From Gemmatimonadota bacterium (GTDB lineage Bacteria; Gemmatimonadota; Gemmatimonadetes; Gemmatimonadales; Gemmatimonadaceae), in assembly GCA_947457715.1 (NCBI GenBank), contig CANGXK010000172.1, forward strand, positions 1 to 6,090: DNA of 6,090 nt, read 5' to 3'. Every line of letters starts with the position of its first letter. The first letter of the stretch is position 1. The notes below the pieces were generated by a model that worked only from the letters and a program-made list of their open reading frames with translations, was not told the DNA's origin and made no database searches. The position numbers and the translations under genes were made by a program. Below are positions 1 through 5,843 of this stretch, one piece after another.

Positions 1-412
1 CCGCCTGCTGCGTCGCGCTGAGTTGCCGCACCACCTTGCCCGGCACCCCCACCACCAGCGACCCGGGCGGCACCTGCGTGCCCTCCGTCACCACGGCCCC
101 GGCCGCGATGATGCTCCCCCGCCCCACCCGCACGCGATTCAGAAGAATCGCCCCCAGTCCCACCAGCACGCCGTCCTCGAGGATCGTGCCATGCACCACC
201 GCCCGGTGCCCGATCACACAGTCCTCCCCCACGATCGTGGGCAGCCCCGGATCCGCGTGAATCACCGCGCCATCCTGCACGTTGCTCCGCGCCCCGATCA
301 CGATGCGCTCCACGTCGCCGCGAATCACCGCCGTCGGCCACACGCTCACATCATCGCCCAACAGCACGTCACCGATCACGACGGCCGACTCATGAATCCA
401 GAAGGATGACAT
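1..412 (-). CDS. gamma-class carbonic anhydrase family protein (left-handed beta-helix), 3' part outside window
   Basis: Read on the minus strand from ATG at 412, the frame is open for 137 codons to the window edge, so the C-terminus is missing; family members are usually about 170-180 residues. The protein is a run of hexapeptide repeats of the left-handed beta-helix type (IGDVLLGDDVSV, then IVIGARSNVQDGAVIHAD, then VGEDCVIGHRAVVHG). The residues expected of gamma-carbonic anhydrases are visible: RGD at 31-33, N44, Q46-D47, and three candidate zinc-ligand histidines H52, H69 and H74, followed by the LVGLGA and LLN segments and a PPGSLVVGVPGKVVR terminus. The family is cytoplasmic and trimeric; many members resemble E. 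coli YrdA or PaaY and have weak or unproven CO2-hydrating activity, so the enzymatic role is inferred. No Shine-Dalgarno is evident. The N-terminus is about 10-15 residues shorter than many relatives, but homology begins right after this ATG and no upstream in-frame ATG was found. Confidence 0.9.
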   Translation of the reverse strand, partial: MSSFWIHESAVVIGDVLLGDDVSVWPTAVIRGDVERIVIGARSNVQDGAVIHADPGLPTIVGEDCVIGHRAVVHGTILEDGVLVGLGAILLNRVRVGRGSIIAAGAVVTEGTQVPPGSLVVGVPGKVVRQLSATQQA

Positions 413-443
413 AAAAACAGGAAAAAGTATGGAGGATGACGTA
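401..443. repeat. imperfect 13-bp direct repeat around the carbonic anhydrase start
   Basis: GAAGGATGACATA at 401-413 and GGAGGATGACGTA at 431-443 match at 11 of 13 positions and are offset by exactly 30 bp. The ATG of the carbonic anhydrase (410-412, minus strand) lies inside the first copy. The equivalent position in the second copy reads ACG, so only one copy offers a start codon. Confidence 0.55.
426..431 (-). promoter_or_regulatory. possible -10 element for the carbonic anhydrase gene
   Basis: On the minus strand CATACT matches the sigma-70 -10 consensus at four of six positions. It sits at the edge of the only AT-rich patch in the gap. Only 13 bases separate it from the ATG at 412, so a start of transcription at the usual distance would give a leader of a few bases, which fits the lack of a Shine-Dalgarno. 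No good -35 box was found at 17 bp. This is a weak, position-based guess. Confidence 0.2.
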
Positions 444-470
444 TGGAGCACACACAACGCGCCCCGTGCT

Positions 471-521
471 GTCCTTCGCGTATCTTCGCGGCCCTTCGCG
501 CTCTGCGCGTGAACCACAGAG
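471..521. repeat. CTTCGCG repeat with 10-bp period, plus GTGAAC tail
   Basis: The heptamer CTTCGCG occurs at 474-480, 484-490 and 494-500, exactly 10 bp apart, and is followed by a degenerate unit (CTCTGCGCGTGAACCACAGA at 501-520). CTCTG at 501-505 and CAGAG at 517-521 form a short inverted repeat. From general knowledge, strings of this style (units like CTTCGCG ending in GTGAA) recur as dispersed intergenic repeats in several GC-rich bacterial phyla and create spurious reading frames. Membership of such a family here is inferred and no copy count is available from one window. Confidence 0.6.
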
Positions 522-570
522 CCCTCCACCAGCATCCCGCCCGCCGCACGTACACCACCACGCAGCACTT

Positions 571-598
571 GCAACGCACAACCCGCAACGCAAAACCC
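571..598. repeat. 14-bp tandem duplication
   Basis: GCAACGCACAACCC (571-584) is followed directly by GCAACGCAAAACCC (585-598), with one mismatch. A further partial echo (GAAACTCAG) runs into the stop codon of the barrel gene at 604-606. No function can be assigned. Confidence 0.65.
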
Positions 599-603
599 GA
601 AAC

Positions 604-3600
604 TCAGAAGTACCCGCCAAGCGTCACATAGAAAGCCCCGCCGCGCGACACATCCCGTGGTGCCACATACGGCGCCGCCGCGCCGATCCGCACGCGATAC
701 GGCGTGTCGTACTGCACCGCCAGATCGACCACCAGCTCCGCACCCGCCGACGCCAGCCAGCCGTCGCGCTCACCCGGCCGCTCGCACACTTGCGTGTCCG
801 ACCGCGCCAGCGCGCCCGGACACCACGCCCGCGCCGCATCGCTGAACACCGTCACCGACATCCGGTCCACGAACAGCGTGAACGGACTGGGCAAACGCCT
901 GAACATCACCAACGGCGCACGATACTCCACGCCGCCGGCCAGCGCGCGCAGGCCACGCTGCGTGCCCGGTGCCACGCCGCGCAGCGAGAACGTGCGCGAC
1001 GGATCGCCGACGACCACGCCCGGCAGCAACTCGGCCGACTGCCCGCTCGTGCCGCCCACGCTGAACTCCGTCGTCGACGTCTGTTGCGCTACACCAATCG
1101 TGGCGCGCGTCGCGATCACATGCCGCGCGAAGCCCGGCAGGTCGAGCGGCAGGAAGTGGCGCGCCCCCACGATCGAGCGCCACGCGCCCGATACGGTGGG
1201 ATCGCTCTCGCGCCAGCGATACGCCGTGCTGCCGCTCAGCGTGAACCCTTCTTCCACCGAGACGCCGCGAAGGCCGAGTCGCGCGGTGCTCAGGCTGCCG
1301 TTCGCGAAGAACGAGCCGTAGCGCGTGCCAGTGCGCAACAGGGAGTTCGGCGCGCCGAGCGCCGAGTCCACGTCACTGGTGAAATCACGCAGCTCGTACT
1401 GCGCGCCCAGCGTGGCGCTGACGGAGCGCCGCGCGCGGGGCACGCGCCATGTACTCGCCCCCGTGATGAACCGACGACGGCGCGCGATGAAGCCCAGCGT
1501 GGCGCCCGCATCAGTCACCGCGCGGTACGTGCCGTCCCACTCCTGCGATGCCGACACGTCGAGCAGCTGAATGCCAAGACCGGCATAGCGATAGGAGGCA
1601 GCGGCGTCCGTCTCGCGGAGCTGCGGCTGCACGAGCGCGCTGGCGTTCCACGCGTGGCGGCCGAGGATATCGACGCCGCTGGTCGACGCGCCGTAGGTCG
1701 CCCCGCCGTTGCGCCCTTCACCGATGACCGGCATCCAGTAGCGCGGCACCAGCTGACGCAGCGGCGCATAGCGCGTACTGCTCACCGAGTCGAGGCGGGC
1801 ACCGGGCGCCGGCGCGTTCGGCACGGACACGTCGGTGCGGTTCGTCCGCGGATACCACGTGGAGCGGGCCACGGCCCCCGTGGTATCGAACGGCGTCCAC
1901 GATACATGGTATCCATCGGCGCGATAGAACAGCGCGGCGATGCGCGTGCCATCAGGCGAGACCGTCGGATCGAACACCCCGCTGCTCACCGCCGACACCA
2001 CGCGCACCTCGTCGCGCTCATCGCGCCAGCGCAGCGTGTCCCCCCCCGCGCCGGCCGGCGCGATCACCGCCGTCTCCAGCTGCGAACGGCCGCTGCGATC
2101 GCTGGCCCACACCAACCGACGGCCGTCGGGCGTGAAGCTCGGACTCGCAAACACGCCGCGCGCTCCCGCCACGGCGATCTGCAGGTCACCGCTCACATCG
2201 AGCACCACAATCCGCTGCTCGCCGGTGGGCAGCAGCTGCACCGCCGCGACCCGCTGGCCGTCGGGAGACCATCGGGGGTCCGCCCACCGCTCCGCAGGCA
2301 CATCGGGCGTGATCGGCACGACGCTCTCACCGGTGGCACTCACCCGCACCAACCGCGTGCGATCGGCATCGAGCTGCACGGCCACGATGCTCCCGTCGGC
2401 GCGGACATCGGGCTGCGTAAGACGCGCGCCTTTGGTCAGCCGGCGCTCGCTGCGGCGGTCGGCGCCATGGGCGCGATACAAATCCGACCGCGTCACGTAC
2501 GGATCGATGCGCTCCGTCTGGGCGAACACCATCGCCCCCGTGTTGTCGCCGGGGATGGGCACGTTCACGTCGAGCGTGTTACGCCACGCGACCCGCCGGG
2601 ATGTCGGCGACATCGGCGACGGCCATGCGGCATGTTCCCGCACCGGCGCGATGTACAGCCCCGTGACCTCGCGCCCGTTGCTCGCACTCCACACCAGCGA
2701 GTCGTTCCCCACCCATCGCGGAGCGGCCGCATACCAGCCGTCGCCGCTCACCGGGGTCCACACGCTGTCCGTCGGCAGCGCGGCCGTCACGCGCCGGATC
2801 GAATCGGTCATCCGCCCGAACAGGCTGTCGAAGGAGGCCCCGAAGGCCTGACGGCTGTTCCGGTTCAGCAGATACGGGAGCACGTTCGCCGCCGTGATAT
2901 CCACGAAGCGGCGCATGCTGCCCTCGCGCGGCGTGGCCGCCTGTTGCATCAGCAGCGACCCCCACGCATAGGCCGTCTGTCCGCCGGGAAACTGCGACGT
3001 CGACCGGCTCCACCGCTGCGGACCCGGCACGAAGGCATCGCGCACCGCACTCCGCGCGACCATCGGAAACTCGGTGCTCGCGTTACGGCCGCTACCGGTG
3101 AGTTTCGTTTCGTAATGCACCGCCAGCCCTTCTTTCACCCAGCTCGGCGTATACGCATTGGGAAAGAACACCGGATTGCGGCCGAACACGGCACGCCCCC
3201 ATGCCCAGGCGCCGCGCGCACGATCGAGCTGAAAGATGTGCGCCATCTCGTGCGTGATTACCAGGCGCAGCCAGTCATCGTGAAAGCGCAGTTCGCGCAG
3301 CGCGATCGGCGGCACCGCATAAATCACCACGCGGTTGGTGGGAAACACCTGCGCATAACCGTTGCTGGCGTCCACGTTGTCGGCGATCAGCAGATCCACC
3401 GGACCGGCAGGTGGCGCCAGCTCGCGCGCCAGTTGCGCGTACGCCGTTTCGGCAAGGAACGCCGCGCGGCGGGCCAGCGTGTCCTGATCGGGACGGAAGT
3501 GCACGCGGAAATGCGGCGTGGCCATCGTGCGCATCGCCCCTCGCGGATCGACCTGCGCCCGCAGCGCCGGCGCGACCAACACGATCACGCACAGCGCGAC

Positions 3601-3660
3601 CGCGGCGCGCCACACCACGCCCCACGCCACGCGCCGCACCACGCGCCGCCGCCGCATCAC
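604..3660 (-). CDS. exported peptidase MA-like / TolB-type propeller / Omp85-like barrel fusion protein
   Basis: This 1018-residue protein has three modules. A very basic n-region (R3-R6, R9, R10) and a hydrophobic core near 19-30 end in ALRA-Q (35/36), a signal peptidase I site. Residues 45-300 look like a gluzincin metallopeptidase of the peptidase MA type: HEMAH at 137-141 and WVKEGLA at 174-180, where E177 is the expected third zinc ligand. About 310-600 carries WD40/PD40-like blades (near 314, 348, 417, 462, 507 and 565, with motifs such as WSPDGQRVA and FTPDGRRLVW) as in TolB. About 630-1018 is an outer-membrane barrel with Omp85-like features: FSLRGV at 891, a GGVEYRAPL strand at 909, VFSDAARAW at 938, and a final strand ending in aromatic F. 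N-terminal modules should face the periplasm. No POTRA domains were recognised. The start is GTG 3660 or ATG 3657, both overlapping the amidase stop; translational coupling is likely, since no Shine-Dalgarno is clear. The substrate is unknown. The architecture is confident, the role is not. Confidence 0.88.
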   Translation of the reverse strand: MMRRRRVVRRVAWGVVWRAAVALCVIVLVAPALRAQVDPRGAMRTMATPHFRVHFRPDQDTLARRAAFLAETAYAQLARELAPPAGPVDLLIADNVDASNGYAQVFPTNRVVIYAVPPIALRELRFHDDWLRLVITHEMAHIFQLDRARGAWAWGRAVFGRNPVFFPNAYTPSWVKEGLAVHYETKLTGSGRNASTEFPMVARSAVRDAFVPGPQRWSRSTSQFPGGQTAYAWGSLLMQQAATPREGSMRRFVDITAANVLPYLLNRNSRQAFGASFDSLFGRMTDSIRRVTAALPTDSVWTPVSGDGWYAAAPRWVGNDSLVWSASNGREVTGLYIAPVREHAAWPSPMSPTSRRVAWRNTLDVNVPIPGDNTGAMVFAQTERIDPYVTRSDLYRAHGADRRSERRLTKGARLTQPDVRADGSIVAVQLDADRTRLVRVSATGESVVPITPDVPAERWADPRWSPDGQRVAAVQLLPTGEQRIVVLDVSGDLQIAVAGARGVFASPSFTPDGRRLVWASDRSGRSQLETAVIAPAGAGGDTLRWRDERDEVRVVSAVSSGVFDPTVSPDGTRIAALFYRADGYHVSWTPFDTTGAVARSTWYPRTNRTDVSVPNAPAPGARLDSVSSTRYAPLRQLVPRYWMPVIGEGRNGGATYGASTSGVDILGRHAWNASALVQPQLRETDAAASYRYAGLGIQLLDVSASQEWDGTYRAVTDAGATLGFIARRRRFITGASTWRVPRARRSVSATLGAQYELRDFTSDVDSALGAPNSLLRTGTRYGSFFANGSLSTARLGLRGVSVEEGFTLSGSTAYRWRESDPTVSGAWRSIVGARHFLPLDLPGFARHVIATRATIGVAQQTSTTEFSVGGTSGQSAELLPGVVVGDPSRTFSLRGVAPGTQRGLRALAGGVEYRAPLVMFRRLPSPFTLFVDRMSVTVFSDAARAWCPGALARSDTQVCERPGERDGWLASAGAELVVDLAVQYDTPYRVRIGAAAPYVAPRDVSRGGAFYVTLGGYF
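3627..3649. repeat. 11-bp direct repeat inside the barrel protein's signal peptide
   Basis: CCACGCGCCGC occurs at 3627-3637 and 3639-3649, offset by 12 bp and so in frame. It encodes part of the doubled basic segment (RRVV then RRVA) in the n-region of the signal peptide, which suggests a small in-frame duplication. Confidence 0.5.
3655..3660 (-). promoter_or_regulatory. stop/start overlap (GTGATG) linking amidase and barrel genes
   Basis: Read on the minus strand, the amidase stop TGA (3659-3657) lies inside GTGATG. The next gene can start at ATG (3657-3655, a TGATG overlap) or at GTG (3660-3658, a GTGA overlap). Such overlaps are typical of translational coupling within an operon. The 20-odd bases upstream show no strong Shine-Dalgarno, which favours reinitiation by ribosomes finishing the amidase. 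Confidence 0.75.
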
Positions 3661-5567
3661 GGCTGCAGCACAGGCACGAACGTCCGGAAGTAGCGCTCGA
3701 GACCCACCACCAGCCCCTCAGCGTACTTCTTCTGAAAGCCGGCATCACGCATTGCCGCTTCCTGCTCGGGCAACATGAGGAACAGCCCTTCGGCCAGCAC
3801 CGAGGGATACCAGGTGGGCCGCGCGACGGCGAGGTTCTGGTAGTGCACGCCGAGATCGCGCAGGCCAAAGCGCTTCATGAGCTCCTCCTGCACCGGACGG
3901 GCGAGCGGCTCGCTGTGCTGATGATAGAACAGCGTGCTGGTGCCGTTGGCGGTAAACGGATTCACGCCGTCGGGCAGCGCATTCAGGTGCACCGAGAGGA
4001 ACGCATGGGCATTGGCGCGACGTGCCGTGACGCCGCGCTCGGTGAGTCCCACGGGTGCGAGGGACTGCCGCGTCATCACCACGTGCGCACCACGGGCGCG
4101 CAGCAGCGTGGCCACCTGTTCACCCACCGGAAACACCGCGTCACCCTCATAGAGTCCGGTCGGTCCCGTGGCGCCGGCGGGCGGATGCCCCGGGTCGACG
4201 GCAATCGTGAGACCACGCAACGGGTTCACCGCATCGATCAACGGCGGGCGGCGCACGCGCAGCACGAACTGGCGTCGATTGTCATCCCAGGTCGACTGCC
4301 ATCCAAACACCGGTTGTGACAACGTAAGCGTGATCCGCACGCGGTCGCTGGTGACCTGCTCCCAGCTGATCCGACGCACCAGCGTATCGTTGCCGAAGAT
4401 CGGGGAGATCTCGGGGTTGGCCTGCACGCCGTATAGCGTGAGCACGAGGGTGCGCCCATCCGGCTCGACCAGGTGAGCCGGGCGATCGCCGGTGGAAATC
4501 GCGACATCCACCCACTCGGCGCTCGGCGTCACGCGAAATCCTCCCGTCACCCGTCGGGGCATCGCGGCGCCGTCGGGAAGCAGCACGAGGTCATCGCTGT
4601 CCACCCACACCTCGAGCGTACCGTCCAGACGAATGCGCGTGTATCCCTGTTGGCGTCCCGTGACTTCGACGATCGTACCGTTCAACAGCATCCACTTGTA
4701 GGTGCCGTTCACGATCGTGCGCGCGTTGACCACCCGGTCGGTGTCGCTGCCGATGGTTGAGGGGCTGCGCAGCATCGCCAGCACCCGGGTGTCCACCGGC
4801 AGCGTGCGCACGAGGGGAATCTTCAGCCGTACAGTATCGCGGCCGCGCATCGCGATCAGCCGAGGCGCGCGGGCACTGTCGGCCAGCAGCCGTGCCGCGA
4901 CATCGGTGGCAAACACGGCGGCGAGGTCGTCGTCATTCGGGCCCGCGCCGGCCGGCGGGAGTCCGGCCCCGCGAATCAGCGGGCGCAGCACGCTGTCACT
5001 GCCTTGCATCATGACGGTGGCGTTGGCCGGCGCCCGCAGACTGACCCGCACGAAGTCATCCCGCGGCGTCCACAGGCCGCGCACGGGCAGCACCGACCCG
5101 CTGTCCACCCGCAGCGCGCCCGTGCCCGACAGCGGCGTGCGAAGCGGCAACCGCACCCGCACCGTACGACGCACCGTGTCGGTTGCCCGCGCGACCACCA
5201 GCTCGTAGCGCAGTGCCGTGGAGGGCGGGTTGGGCAGCCAGGCCAGGAAGGCGCCGTTGGGCGCGACCGGCACGGCCGAGCCATTGATCGAGAGCGAGAC
5301 ATCACCCGACCCGAGGCTGCCGAGCACGAAGTTCGAGTCGCGGCTGGTCAGGAGCTGATTCTCAGCCGGGTAGCGGACCCGGATGTCGATCGGCGCATCG
5401 CGAAGCGCCGGCACCGGGGGCAGCCCCACGATAACTGCGGGTGGCGCCACCAGCGGCGGCGGGGGCGCGACCGGCGCCAACGAACGGGCACAGGCGCTCA
5501 CCACGAGCCCCACACAGAGCCCAAAGAGCGAACTCGGCCTCGTAATCAGTTTGGGACGGGTCATCAT
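3657..5567 (-). CDS. lipoprotein N-acetylmuramoyl-L-alanine amidase (Amidase_3) with Ig-, SH3- and AMIN-like regions
   Basis: From ATG 5567 the protein has 636 residues and should cleave the MurNAc-L-Ala bond in peptidoglycan from a periplasmic, membrane-anchored position. Residues 1-26 form a lipoprotein signal ending in lipobox VSAC (C26, with Ala at +2, compatible with the outer membrane). A Pro-rich linker (about 30-52) leads to an Ig-like segment (about 59-142, with a PNGAFLAWLP motif), an uncharacterised region, an SH3-like segment (about 278-332) and an AMIN-like segment (about 344-441). The catalytic domain (about 452-627) keeps zinc ligands H461 (VDPGH), E474 (GLYEGD) and H527 (SVHLNA) and catalytic E593 (PSVLAEG). 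The usual Gly-Gly after DPGH is replaced by PPAGATGP. E. coli AmiC is about 417 residues, so the N-terminal half is expanded. ATG 5567/5564 is preferred because it gives a compact signal peptide; a GTG at 5594 in the same frame would add nine residues. It is first in an overlapping pair with the barrel gene. Confidence 0.92.
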   Translation of the reverse strand: MMTRPKLITRPSSLFGLCVGLVVSACARSLAPVAPPPPLVAPPAVIVGLPPVPALRDAPIDIRVRYPAENQLLTSRDSNFVLGSLGSGDVSLSINGSAVPVAPNGAFLAWLPNPPSTALRYELVVARATDTVRRTVRVRLPLRTPLSGTGALRVDSGSVLPVRGLWTPRDDFVRVSLRAPANATVMMQGSDSVLRPLIRGAGLPPAGAGPNDDDLAAVFATDVAARLLADSARAPRLIAMRGRDTVRLKIPLVRTLPVDTRVLAMLRSPSTIGSDTDRVVNARTIVNGTYKWMLLNGTIVEVTGRQQGYTRIRLDGTLEVWVDSDDLVLLPDGAAMPRRVTGGFRVTPSAEWVDVAISTGDRPAHLVEPDGRTLVLTLYGVQANPEISPIFGNDTLVRRISWEQVTSDRVRITLTLSQPVFGWQSTWDDNRRQFVLRVRRPPLIDAVNPLRGLTIAVDPGHPPAGATGPTGLYEGDAVFPVGEQVATLLRARGAHVVMTRQSLAPVGLTERGVTARRANAHAFLSVHLNALPDGVNPFTANGTSTLFYHQHSEPLARPVQEELMKRFGLRDLGVHYQNLAVARPTWYPSVLAEGLFLMLPEQEAAMRDAGFQKKYAEGLVVGLERYFRTFVPVLQP

Positions 5568-5617
5568 CTGCTCGAAGTTGACGGGCGCGAACACGGGCGT
5601 CCAGCCGCCAAGGAGGC

Positions 5618-5630
5618 GTCTGTTTCAGAC
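5618..5630. promoter_or_regulatory. perfect palindromic motif GTCTG-TTT-CAGAC, candidate operator
   Basis: Five-base arms flank a three-base centre, upstream of the amidase. On the minus strand the right arm overlaps a second, similar half (TTCTGAAAT then GTCTGAAAC, 9 bp apart), so the site can also be read as a direct repeat of TCTGAAA. It lies about 50-60 bp before the amidase ATG, a position suited to a repressor or to a leader hairpin. No regulator is identifiable. Confidence 0.35.
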
Positions 5631-5697
5631 ATTTCAGAACCGCGTGGGCCCGGCCGCGTTCCAACAGGGTCTACCCGGCGCAAGTGCCCCGAACGAT

Positions 5698-5727
5698 TTG
5701 ACCCATCGGTGAAACGCACTCCATCTT
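5698..5727 (+). promoter_or_regulatory. weak sigma-70-like promoter candidate toward PP2C gene
   Basis: TTGACC (5698-5703) matches the -35 consensus at five of six positions, and CATCTT (5722-5727) is a poor -10 (three of six) at an 18-bp spacing. The 7-bp inverted repeat at 5705-5736 overlaps it. It would leave a leader of roughly 110 bases before ATG 5844. Low confidence. Confidence 0.2.
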
Positions 5728-5736
5728 ACCACCGAT
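5705..5736. repeat. 7-bp inverted repeat ATCGGTG / CACCGAT
   Basis: The arms at 5705-5711 and 5730-5736 are perfectly complementary across an 18-bp spacer. With arms this short in a region of this size, chance is a fair explanation. Its overlap with the weak promoter candidate is the only reason to keep it. Confidence 0.35.
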
Positions 5737-5802
5737 TACGAATCCGCACCCCGTGCGAGGGTCGACGCCGACCGCCATCGGGAATGCTGCGCAAGAACCC
5801 CG

Positions 5803-5831
5803 GGCTGCAACTCCCGGCTGCAACTCCCGGC
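5803..5831. repeat. 13-bp perfect tandem repeat before the PP2C gene
   Basis: GGCTGCAACTCCC is present twice in tandem (5803-5815, 5816-5828), with GGC of a third unit following. The unit is not a multiple of three, so a copy-number change would shift the frame if translation began at the upstream in-frame ATG 5784. This argues mildly for the downstream start at 5844. Confidence 0.7.
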
Positions 5832-5843
5832 GTTCCCGTCCGT

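Larger units (their letters stand above)
413..603. other. repeat-rich noncoding gap between barrel protein and carbonic anhydrase genes
   Basis: These 191 bp separate the stop of the barrel protein from the start of the carbonic anhydrase, both on the minus strand. No credible gene is seen: the short frames crossing it are rich in Arg, His and Pro and resemble nothing. It holds a CTTCGCG series at 474-500, a 14-bp tandem duplication at 571-598 and an AT-rich patch at 411-430. No GC-rich hairpin followed by a T-run is visible on the minus strand, so no intrinsic terminator can be called after the barrel gene. Confidence 0.7.
5568..5843. other. divergent intergenic region between amidase and PP2C genes
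   Basis: About 276 bp lie between the chosen starts of the minus-strand amidase and the plus-strand phosphatase, so promoters for both should be here. The frames crossing it look random. It contains the inverted repeat at 5618-5630, a 7-bp inverted repeat at 5705-5736 and a 13-bp tandem repeat at 5803-5831. Part of it would be coding if the amidase starts at GTG 5594 or the phosphatase at ATG 5784. An AAGGAGG at 5610-5616 on the plus strand has no start codon at a useful distance. Confidence 0.6.

Noticed and set aside
23..409. A 128-codon plus-strand frame opposite the carbonic anhydrase.
   Set aside because: It has the same frame relation to the sense gene; its stop is simply the complement of the TCA serine codon at position 2 of the carbonic anhydrase. 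The sequence is His/Pro/Arg-rich and meaningless.
1940..2851. A 303-codon plus-strand frame within the propeller region.
   Set aside because: It lies opposite well-supported WD40-like coding sequence and shows low-complexity Ser/Arg/Thr composition with no domain.
3600..3660. Possible twin-arginine (Tat) signal in the barrel protein because of paired arginines.
   Set aside because: The segment RRVAW lacks the expected Phe-Leu after the arginines, and outer-membrane barrels are exported unfolded by Sec. The arginines are better explained as a strongly basic n-region arising from a duplicated repeat.
436..3693. A 1085-codon open frame on the plus strand, fully antisense to the barrel protein gene.
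   Set aside because: Its codons pair exactly with the sense codons, so its stops would need sense TTA, CTA or TCA, which GC-rich genes rarely use. The product is Arg/His/Pro-rich with no recognisable domain, while the sense frame has clear domains and a signal peptide. It is a composition shadow.
3411..4319. A 302-codon plus-strand frame across the amidase/barrel junction.
   Set aside because: It is antisense to both real genes, and its composition changes with the underlying genes instead of forming a coherent protein.
5610..5616. AAGGAGG on the plus strand as a ribosome binding site.
   Set aside because: No ATG, GTG or TTG with a credible open frame follows at 5-12 bases; it looks accidental.
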